61,027 nucleotides of DNA, taken from the NCBI GenBank assembly GCA_964569715.1, contig CAZMUD010000002.1, forward strand, positions 1 through 61,027. The letters run 5' to 3'. The DNA is from CAZMUD01 sp964569715 (GTDB taxonomy: Bacteria; Chloroflexota; Dehalococcoidia; Dehalococcoidales; UBA2162). The notes beneath the pieces are model-generated. The model was not told the origin of the DNA and searched no databases. It saw only the letters and a program-made list of their open reading frames with translations. A program made the position numbers and the translations under genes. Positions within the stretch are counted from its first letter, which is position 1. Each line of letters starts with the position of its first letter. Positions 43,569-50,620 of this stretch are shown one piece after another.

Positions 43569-43613
43569 CTACTTGGTCATCTCTACCACCATGATGTATG
43601 GGCGGCTCTTCAT
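43569..43613 (-). pseudogene. 5' fragment of the ancestral regulator gene
   Basis: ATG 43613 opens a frame reading MKSRPYIMVVEMTK before TAG. It aligns with MEDRPRIMVVDDDR at the start of the regulator at 4863, and the leader DNA upstream (CTGAAAGCAG and following) also matches that gene. The frame is disrupted and then cut by the duplicated segment. It is the missing front of the fragment at 42579-42794. Confidence 0.75.
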
Positions 43614-43647
43614 TGGCAGCAAGCCCTCGTTCAGTTTTTCTGCTTTC

Positions 43648-43713
43648 AGACTACGGTAGCCATCTCACATTTACATCAAGAAGAGGCCTCAAAACCTCAC
43701 AAAGAAATCACAG
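43648..43713 (-). promoter_or_regulatory. Four-box operator and -10 element, site C
   Basis: On the minus strand CTGTGA (5' base 43713), TTGTGA (43702), TCTTGA (43681) and ATGTGA (43670) lie at offsets 0, 11, 32 and 43. GATGGCTACC follows and the -10 TAGTCT begins at 43653, 17 bases after the last box. The sequence after the -10 resembles site A. It was the promoter of the now broken regulator and today precedes the duplicate regulator copy. Confidence 0.75.
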
Positions 43714-43744
43714 AGAGCCGATAGCTTCATGTGACTTGAAAGGA

Positions 43745-43779
43745 GAATAAAAGGGGGTCTTCCAATTTGAGGAAGACCC
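43745..43779 (-). terminator. Rho-independent terminator of the two-component operon
   Basis: On the minus strand GGGTCTTCC (43779-43771) pairs with GGAAGACCC (43763-43755) around a seven-base loop, followed by CCTTTTATT. It lies 44 bases after the stop of the last operon gene (43823). Confidence 0.75.
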
Positions 43780-43785
43780 GTTGTC

Positions 43786-44563
43786 GGCTACTATGTGCTT
43801 ATGAAGGAGGGTTACTATCTGGTCAGGTCTTCTGCTGCATTATGTAGCCTATTCCTGACTTAGTCAGTATATATTTGGGGTTCTTGGCGTCGTCCTTTAG
43901 CTTCTGCCTAAGTCGGGCCATATTTACCTGAAGCAGGTGGGCCTCGCCGATATATTCCTCCCCCCACACCGTCTCTATTATCTGGTCAGGGGTAACCACC
44001 CGGCCGGCGTTGTGTATCAGGTATGCTAGCAGCCTGTACTCGGTAGCGGTTAAATTCACTTCCTGGCTACTTACGGTGACCTTGTGTCGGACAAAGTCTA
44101 TCACCAAGTCTTGGAAAGAGAAAGCTGGCTCGGGATGCTCATCCCAGAGCCTAGTGCGGCGCAGCACTGCCCTCACTCGAGCCACCAGTTCGTTGGAAGA
44201 GAAGGGCTTGGTCACATAGTCGTCAGCTCCGGCATCTAGCCCTTGGACTTTTTCTTCGTCACCGTTCTTGGCGGTAATCATAATTATTGGTAGCTGCGAA
44301 AATTCGCGAATGTTCCGACACACGGTATATCCGTCTATATCAGGCAACATAATGTCCAGCAACACCAGTTCTGGGGTTTTCTCATCAAATATATCCAGAG
44401 CAGCTACCCCGTTGCTGGCGGTGAGTACGCAGTAGCCCTCAAGCTCCAGCATACGCTGCAACATGCGCAATATGTGAGTATCGTCATCGACCACTAGCAC
44501 CGACACTTTTCTTGATGGCATGTTAATATCACCTTTTCTGATGCAGGGTGCGGGTAACAGCTT
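43786..44563. repeat. Segmental duplication, parent copy (778 bp)
   Basis: The parent of 42789-43566. In this copy both flanks make sense: the left end runs into the operon terminator and the right end continues into the intact receiver gene 44529-44918. Copy boundaries are GGCTACTATG on the left and AACAGCTT on the right. Confidence 0.93.
43823..44521 (-). CDS. OmpR-family response regulator, parent copy
   Basis: A 232-residue DNA-binding response regulator, the last gene of the two-component operon. It has an intact receiver (VVDDD, phosphoacceptor in LLDIMLPDIDG, Lys in VTKPF) and a winged-helix output domain (EEYIGEAHLLQVNMARLRQK). It is related to the regulator at 4863 in both domains. 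The receiver gene upstream ends only 7 bases before its start. It is the likely output of the kinases encoded upstream. Confidence 0.94.
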   Translation of the reverse strand: MPSRKVSVLVVDDDTHILRMLQRMLELEGYCVLTASNGVAALDIFDEKTPELVLLDIMLPDIDGYTVCRNIREFSQLPIIMITAKNGDEEKVQGLDAGADDYVTKPFSSNELVARVRAVLRRTRLWDEHPEPAFSFQDLVIDFVRHKVTVSSQEVNLTATEYRLLAYLIHNAGRVVTPDQIIETVWGEEYIGEAHLLQVNMARLRQKLKDDAKNPKYILTKSGIGYIMQQKT

Positions 44564-44918
44564 CCCTCAGGCTGGCGGCACTCAGGGGCTTGACCAGGTA
44601 GTCGCTGGCACCCATACTGAGCGCCTTCTCCCGCTGTGATACTCCAGCCGAGGCAGTGAACACGATTACAGGTATTGCCTCGAGTCCTGGCTTACTCTTA
44701 ATCTGCCGCAGCACTACCCAGCCATCGCGTCTGGGTAGCCTCAGGTCCAGCAGCAGGAGACTGATCCGGCCCTCTCTTATCAATCTCATGCCCTCCTTGG
44801 TGTCCTTAGCCTGAAGAACGTGGTAGCCTTCCAGCTCGAGCACCCGGGAGGCAAAGTGAAGGATCTCAGCCTCGTCTTCTATGATAAGGATTCTCTTTGT
44901 TTCAGGTGTCTTTTCCAT
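44529..44918 (-). CDS. Single-domain response regulator
   Basis: A 129-residue receiver with no output domain. The acidic cluster IEDEAE, phosphoacceptor in LLLDLRLPRRDGW and DYLVKPLS are present. It overlaps the end of the large kinase gene by 17 bases and so is co-translated with it. It may act as a phosphate-transfer step between that kinase and the DNA-binding regulator that follows, or as a protein-interaction switch. Confidence 0.9.
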   Translation of the reverse strand: MEKTPETKRILIIEDEAEILHFASRVLELEGYHVLQAKDTKEGMRLIREGRISLLLLDLRLPRRDGWVVLRQIKSKPGLEAIPVIVFTASAGVSQREKALSMGASDYLVKPLSAASLREAVTRTLHQKR

Positions 44919-47145
44919 GTCCCTGTCCGGCTGCGTTAGTTACGAGCGGAAGGGTAAAGCGAAAAGTGCTTCCCTTTCCCAGTTCGCTCTCTACCCAGAT
45001 GCGGCCGCCATGAGCCGTTATCAGTCCCTTGCAGATGGCCAGCCCTAGCCCTATGCCTCCCATCTCTGGAGTCAGTCTTTGCTCAATGCGGTACATCCGG
45101 TCGAACACCATCCCTAGTTCATGGCTAGGGATGCCTATGCCTTGGTCAGCCACGCTGATTAGCAATTCCTGCCCCGCTCGTTGCGCCGATACCACTACTT
45201 CTGATTCCTTGTCAGAATACTTGACGGCGTTGTCGATGATGTTGTCCAGCACCTGCCTAATGCGCCGGGCATCAACCTCCACCGTTGGTAGTCTCTGTCT
45301 CTCGTCGGTCTCTATCTTATGCCTGGGTGCCCTGAGCTTAGCCTCAGCCGCCGCCTCCTGGATTAGCTGTGAGATATTGGTGGGCTGTTTATCCAGTTTC
45401 AGCAGCCCTGCCTCCAGCCGGGACATGTCCAGGAGATGGTCAATAAGCTCGGTCAACCGGTCGGTGGCTCTGTCTATGGACTGCAAGTGCTCCTTTTTCT
45501 CCTCAGACCTGAGCCTCCGGTCATAATCCACAAGCATGGTGGAATACCCCTTGATGATTGCTAGGGGAGTGCGTAGCTCATGGGAGACTGTGGAAAGAAG
45601 GTTGCTCTTAAGTCTGTCTAACTCCTCATATTCAACCACTCTCTCCTCTGCTCGCTTTTGCTCGGTGATGTCTATGAAGTTTGCCAGAGCTGCACGTTTT
45701 CCTTCATACTGAATGGACCTAATTGTCCCTAGAGCCCACCTTATCTCACCACTCTTGCTAATATACCTGAACTCGTAAGGGGAAAGACGTTTCCCTTTCA
45801 ACATTTCTATTGCGCTTTCTCTGACTGTCTCCCTATCTTCAGGGTGGAGAATGTTCAAAGAGAGCCTGTCCAACACCTCGCTTTCAGCATAGCCTGTCTG
45901 GTCGAGGAACCGCCTATTAACAAACTTAATCTTACCGTCCTGAACAATGTGAATGCTAACCGGCGAGCTGTTGGTTAGCACTCTGTACAGCTCCTCCATC
46001 TGCTTGCGCTCGGTGATGTCCCGGATAAAAGCAACATTGGCACGCTCCCCCTTGTATGTCGTATAGGCACTGGTAAGCTCAATGGGAACCTCGGTGCCAT
46101 CTTTCCTGATAATGGACATCTCGAAAAGTCCCGGCATAATTGCACCCCGCATCTTTTTTCCATGTCTTTCTAGAGAAGCCTGGCGGTGTGAGGGGTGGAC
46201 GAGGTCGAAAAACGACATACTGAGCAGCTCTTTCTTAGAGTAGCCGGTGATGCGGGGCCACTCATCGCTAACGAAGGTTTGGGTGGCGTGTCCCTGCTCA
46301 TTGTCCTGCAGCATGACAACAGCCTCACCGACTTCGGCACCCAGATTCACCAGGGCGCGGTATCTCTCCTCGCTCTCCTGCAGTGCCTCCTCTGCATGCT
46401 TGCGCTCGGTGATATCGCGAAAAAGCCCAAATATTAACCGCTTTTCTCCAATGGTAACGGGGGCCGCGCTGATGCTTACTAGGACAATGCTGCCATCCTT
46501 CCTGATAGCCTCACCATCATAATTCGCAGCATGTCCCTTCTTAGCATGGGTTGCGAACCTCTGGCGATACTCGTCAGCCTTTTCTGGGGGGTGAAGCTTG
46601 CTTTGGTGCATGCCGATAATCTCCTCATGAGTACGACCTATCAGCACCTCGCCCTGCTCGTTCGCGTCGAGGATACGTCCGGTTTCCACATCCGCCAGGA
46701 ACGCCGCGTCATTCATGTTCTTAAAAAGAGCTCTATATCTCTCCTCTGACTCCCGTAAGGCCTCCTCCGCCCACCTGCGCTCAGCTACCTGTGTGATAAG
46801 AGCTAGAAGGTGGTCCATATCAAGCGGCTTGGTCTCATAGGCTATTATATGTCTCTGCCCGACAGCTTCGATAGCAGTCTCTAGCGAAGCATAACCAGTG
46901 TTGATGATATACTCCATTCCAGGGGATAGTCTGGCTAACTTCTTTATTAGCTTTACCCCAGATATGTCAGGCAGCTTGAGGTCGATAAGCGCCAGTTCAA
47001 ATGTCTTCTCCTGACAGAGAGTGAACGCTGTCTGGCCATCCCCGGCAAGCGCAGTATCGTAACCTTCCGCTTCCAGAATATCCCGCAGGTTTGAAGCGAG
47101 GTCCACATCATCATCCACAATGAGTATGTCAAACTTTAGGGCCAT
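44902..47145 (-). CDS. Receiver-PAS-PAS-PAS histidine kinase
   Basis: A 747-residue cytoplasmic kinase. An N-terminal receiver (about residues 1-120, IVDDDVDL and LIDLKLPDISG) is followed by three PAS domains, each preceded by an EESERYRAL-type or similar linker and ending DITERK or DITEQK (about 130-255, 255-385, 385-505). Next come a HisKA dimerisation domain with the phosphorylated His in STVSHELRTPL and an ATPase domain (N box IIDNAVKYS, G1 DQGIGIP, G2 GLGLAICKGL). It has no transmembrane segments, so the PAS domains probably sense an internal redox or ligand signal. The receiver at the front suggests phosphorelay input. Confidence 0.94.
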   Translation of the reverse strand: MALKFDILIVDDDVDLASNLRDILEAEGYDTALAGDGQTAFTLCQEKTFELALIDLKLPDISGVKLIKKLARLSPGMEYIINTGYASLETAIEAVGQRHIIAYETKPLDMDHLLALITQVAERRWAEEALRESEERYRALFKNMNDAAFLADVETGRILDANEQGEVLIGRTHEEIIGMHQSKLHPPEKADEYRQRFATHAKKGHAANYDGEAIRKDGSIVLVSISAAPVTIGEKRLIFGLFRDITERKHAEEALQESEERYRALVNLGAEVGEAVVMLQDNEQGHATQTFVSDEWPRITGYSKKELLSMSFFDLVHPSHRQASLERHGKKMRGAIMPGLFEMSIIRKDGTEVPIELTSAYTTYKGERANVAFIRDITERKQMEELYRVLTNSSPVSIHIVQDGKIKFVNRRFLDQTGYAESEVLDRLSLNILHPEDRETVRESAIEMLKGKRLSPYEFRYISKSGEIRWALGTIRSIQYEGKRAALANFIDITEQKRAEERVVEYEELDRLKSNLLSTVSHELRTPLAIIKGYSTMLVDYDRRLRSEEKKEHLQSIDRATDRLTELIDHLLDMSRLEAGLLKLDKQPTNISQLIQEAAAEAKLRAPRHKIETDERQRLPTVEVDARRIRQVLDNIIDNAVKYSDKESEVVVSAQRAGQELLISVADQGIGIPSHELGMVFDRMYRIEQRLTPEMGGIGLGLAICKGLITAHGGRIWVESELGKGSTFRFTLPLVTNAAGQGHGKDT

Positions 47146-47157
47146 TCTATTATCCCC

Positions 47158-47943
47158 TCATTGGCTATCCCGTAAATTCCATTCAGGTTTTTTGAGAATG
47201 CCCTTGGCTTTCTGTTCCTTAATCTGCTCAAGCAGGGAAACCAGCTCGCCCATGTCTATTGGCTTCTCCAGGCAGGCATAGGCGTTCTTTTGCAGCGCCT
47301 GCTGTGCCAGCTTAGCCATCTTCTGCGGATAGCCAGTGATGATAATTACCACCACATTCGGCCGGAAATCGCGGATGGCCAGGTAAGTCTCCATGCCATT
47401 CAGGGCAGGCAGTTTCATATCAATGAGCATGACATCAAAGTTGTCCTTCTTTGCCTTCTCTATTGCCGTGTTACCATCGTAGGCAACGTTTACCCGGTAG
47501 CCTTTATCGCTCAGCACATCTTGCATATTGGCACAGAGATTCTCATCGTCATCTACTATGAGTATCAGCTCCCCGTTGGGAGTGGCTTGTTCAATAAGTT
47601 CAAAGATTTCGTCAAAGTCCAGTGGTTTCTTGAGGGAACCAAAGGCTCCCTCCCGCAGTGCCTCTCTGATGAGGTTCTCAACAGCAAAGGCGGTTACCAT
47701 AATGACCGGGGTATCCGGCGCTATCTTTTTGACCTTCTTGAACGTTTCCACGCCGTCCATTACCGGCATCTTGACATCCATCAGCACCAGGTCAAAGCCA
47801 TTTTGTTTCACCAGCTCCAGTGCCTTGAATCCATCATAGGCAGTCACCACCTCATAATCCTTCAGTTCCAGAATATCGGTCACGTTCCGGCAGAACTCCT
47901 CGTTATCGTCAACAACCAGTATTCTTGATTTTTCAGGCACCAT
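47158..47943 (-). CDS. Tandem double-receiver protein
   Basis: A 261-residue protein made of two complete receiver domains. The first (about residues 5-122) has VVDDN, LMDVKMPVMDG and LKKPLD; the second (about 126-245) has VDDDENLC, LIDMKLPALNG and LEKPID. Both phosphoacceptors are present. There is no output domain. It ends 12 bases before the large kinase gene and directly follows the membrane kinase gene, so it probably links the two kinases in a relay. Confidence 0.92.
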   Translation of the reverse strand: MVPEKSRILVVDDNEEFCRNVTDILELKDYEVVTAYDGFKALELVKQNGFDLVLMDVKMPVMDGVETFKKVKKIAPDTPVIMVTAFAVENLIREALREGAFGSLKKPLDFDEIFELIEQATPNGELILIVDDDENLCANMQDVLSDKGYRVNVAYDGNTAIEKAKKDNFDVMLIDMKLPALNGMETYLAIRDFRPNVVVIIITGYPQKMAKLAQQALQKNAYACLEKPIDMGELVSLLEQIKEQKAKGILKKPEWNLRDSQ

Positions 47944-49209
47944 TCATACCTCCTTATCTTTATCTGTATATGGGGGGAGCCGTATGATGATGACTGCTCC
48001 CTTTCCTAGTTCTGATTTGGCTTCTACCGTGCCGCCGTGCTTATTAACAATCGTCTTAGCAATAGACAGGCCAAAGCCGATGCCCTTGGCCTTGGTGCTG
48101 AAAAGTGGTTGGAAGACCCTATCCATGTCCTCTGGGGCAATGCCCGGGCCGGTATCGGCAAAGGACACTTCAGCCTGGCCATCAGCGCTCGTATGGACGG
48201 TTACTGTCAGCGTTCCCTTGCCATCCATCGCTTCACCCGCATTTTTTACTATGTTCTGGAAAGCCATGCCGAGCTGTTCCCGGTCGGCATTGACCAAAAC
48301 CTCTTGCTCTGGAAAATTTCGTATTACATTGACCGTGTCCGACACTTTAGAGGTGACAATTGCGTCATGTGTAGTGGCTATAAGGTCAAGCCCTGATAAC
48401 TGCGGTTCCTTCATTCGGGTCAGGTTAAACAGGCTCTCGATGATGGCAGTAGCACTGCCCACACTGGACTGAATACGGTTAAGATGCTCTAGAGTCTTCT
48501 TATCGGCATCCTTTAGCTTTGCCCTCAGGTAGTATGCGGAACTATCTATCACACTCAGGGGGTTCCTTAACTCGTGGGAGATACTTCCTGCGAACTGTCC
48601 CAGGGTAGCCAGCCGTTCGGAGGTAAAAAGCCTCTCCTGTATTTGCTTGCGTTCGGTAGTTTCAATTTTTAGTTTTTTATGGGTGGTAGCGAGCCTGGTA
48701 GCAAGGGACTGCTGCTGAATCTTTGTCTTTTGTTGGGCACTGATTAGCCAGCTAAGCGCAGTGCCAATGGCAACAATAGCTACTGTCTCAGTTGCGGCAT
48801 CCATCCTCCAAGGGCTTACTATGACTCGTGGGGTCATGATTAACCCAGAGACAATAGAGCAAATCAGTCCTCCTTTGAAGCCAAATTTCCAGGCAGTAAT
48901 AAGTATGGGTATCAGGAATAAGGAGCGCTGAAAGGTTCGCTGGGTCAGTCCTAAATAGGTCTGGGGAGCTAACCAGCCGATGGCAAATATATCAACCGCA
49001 TGGTAGAAGATACCCAGAAAGGATACCAAAGCAATGGCAACCCAGAAATACTTGTTCTTTAAAAGACGAGCCATTTTGTCGTCACTTATTTCCGCTTCCA
49101 CGGAATTGATTGCCGTATTTTTGTCAGAGTTGCGACTAGAAATATTACCACTTGTCACATTTATTGTCAAATGTGGACAGCTGGCAAGATACGCATTGGT
49201 GGATAGCAA
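47944..49209 (-). CDS. Membrane-bound histidine kinase
   Basis: A 421-residue kinase. After about 45 hydrophilic residues it has around four transmembrane segments (about 53-165, including YFWVAIALVSFLGIFYHAV and LFLIPILITAWKFGFKGG), then a coiled-coil linker. The HisKA domain contains the His in GSISHELRNPLSV, and the ATPase domain has NIVKNAGEAM, DTGPGI and GFGLSIAKTI. It is the first gene of the operon. The membrane part lacks a large outside domain, so it may sense a membrane-linked signal. The start is uncertain; an internal start near residue 46 (MARLLKNKYFW) is possible. Confidence 0.9.
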   Translation of the reverse strand: MLSTNAYLASCPHLTINVTSGNISSRNSDKNTAINSVEAEISDDKMARLLKNKYFWVAIALVSFLGIFYHAVDIFAIGWLAPQTYLGLTQRTFQRSLFLIPILITAWKFGFKGGLICSIVSGLIMTPRVIVSPWRMDAATETVAIVAIGTALSWLISAQQKTKIQQQSLATRLATTHKKLKIETTERKQIQERLFTSERLATLGQFAGSISHELRNPLSVIDSSAYYLRAKLKDADKKTLEHLNRIQSSVGSATAIIESLFNLTRMKEPQLSGLDLIATTHDAIVTSKVSDTVNVIRNFPEQEVLVNADREQLGMAFQNIVKNAGEAMDGKGTLTVTVHTSADGQAEVSFADTGPGIAPEDMDRVFQPLFSTKAKGIGFGLSIAKTIVNKHGGTVEAKSELGKGAVIIIRLPPYTDKDKEV

Positions 49210-49474
49210 CTCCTGCTGAGCAGCTCTTGTTTTAGGGATACTATGCGCTACATCTACGGTTTGTTATCTAGTTGTGATTTGGAGTGGAAGCATTTATAAT
49301 CTTAATCTAGCATTGTTCATCTTCAGGAGATGACATAAAGTGGAAAATCATAGGTGCTACAACTAATATAATGCGGCGGAATCCGTGTTGAAGCCTACAA
49401 AACAACCTTGAAAGGATACTACTATTAAGAAATTCAGGGTTCGCTCGCTCTTTTCAGGATTACTCCCTCTATTT

Positions 49475-50620
49475 GTGCTGGCACACTTTGGGCATCACCT
49501 GTTGACGGCACTGCCGGTACCACTTTTACCGTTAATCCGTGATGACTTTGCCCTAGATTACACCCAATCGGGACTGGTGGTCATGGCATTCAATCTGGCG
49601 TATGGCATCGGTCAGTTGCCAGCGGGGTGGCTTGCCGACCGTATCGGTCCCCGCATACTGATTACCATAGGTATCGGCGGTGTGGCGCTGGCTGGACTCT
49701 TAGTCGGGCTTTCGCAGACCTATATTATGATGATTGTCTTCCTGGTGCTGATGGGAGTAGCCGGTGGTGGCTACCACCCGTCGGCGGCATCGCTGGTTTC
49801 AGCATCGGTCGAGCCGAAGAACCGGGGTCGGGCATTGGGGTTTCACCTGATTGGTGGCAGTGGTAGCTTCTTCCTGGCGCCGCTCATTGCTGCTGCCATT
49901 GCTGCTGCCTGGGGGTGGCGTGGTTCATTCATCGGGTTAGCTGTCCCCACTGCGGTATTCGGAATCATATTTTATGTACTTCTGGGCCGGCGGATAGATA
50001 CGAGTAGGGCCCGGCAGGTGATAACCGACCGTCGTGATGAGGCACCATCTCCTCCAGGCCGTTTGCGTCGCCTAGTGGTGTTTATGTTTCTAAGCACCTT
50101 CACCCAAGCAGTAGCTTTCTCCACAATAGCGTTCGTCCCGCTATTCATGGTTGACCATTTCGGCGTTGGTGAGGAGGCAGCGGCGGCCTTTTTAGCTATT
50201 ATCTACTCTGCCGGGCTCTGGGCGAGCCCTTTGGGTGGCTACCTCTCCGACCGTTTGGGGAGAGTGCCGGTTGTGCTGGTAATTTGTCTTATTACCAGTC
50301 CTGTCATCTACCTGCTGAACCTGGTTCCCTATGGCCATGGACTAGGTATCGGCGCCCTACTGCTTATTTTCGGCATAGTTATGTATATTCGTATGCCGGT
50401 GTCGGAAGCCTACATCGTTGGTCAGACGTCGGAGCGTCACCGTTCGATGGTACTTGGCATCTACTACTTCTCGGCTATGGAGGCTGGCGGCATACTTGCC
50501 CCGGTAATGGGTTCCCTCATTGACCGGTTTGGCTTCGATTACAGCTTTAACATTGCTGCTGTTGCCGTGCTCGCAGTGGCGCTGACCTGCTCGGTGTTTT
50601 TATGGGGGAGCCGGGACTAG
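49475..50620 (+). CDS. MFS transporter (FSR/sugar-phosphate-type permease)
   Basis: A membrane transporter with the MFS loop motif GWLADRIGPR after the second helix and the matching GYLSDRLGRVPV in the second half, with 11-12 hydrophobic segments. GTG 49475 is the first ordinary start codon, giving 381 residues, but it cuts into the first helix. The frame is open upstream and reads KKFRVRSLFSGLLPLF from an ATT at 49424 that has AAAGGA eight bases before it, so the protein probably starts there (see findings). Substrate unknown. Its TAG stop shares a CTAG with the stop of the convergent transglutaminase gene. Confidence 0.88.
   Translation: MLAHFGHHLLTALPVPLLPLIRDDFALDYTQSGLVVMAFNLAYGIGQLPAGWLADRIGPRILITIGIGGVALAGLLVGLSQTYIMMIVFLVLMGVAGGGYHPSAASLVSASVEPKNRGRALGFHLIGGSGSFFLAPLIAAAIAAAWGWRGSFIGLAVPTAVFGIIFYVLLGRRIDTSRARQVITDRRDEAPSPPGRLRRLVVFMFLSTFTQAVAFSTIAFVPLFMVDHFGVGEEAAAAFLAIIYSAGLWASPLGGYLSDRLGRVPVVLVICLITSPVIYLLNLVPYGHGLGIGALLLIFGIVMYIRMPVSEAYIVGQTSERHRSMVLGIYYFSAMEAGGILAPVMGSLIDRFGFDYSFNIAAVAVLAVALTCSVFLWGSRD

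Noticed and set aside
49272..49277. TTGTGA near the start of the membrane kinase gene
   Set aside because: It is a single box in the opposite direction to the operon, with no partner at 11 bases and no matching -10.
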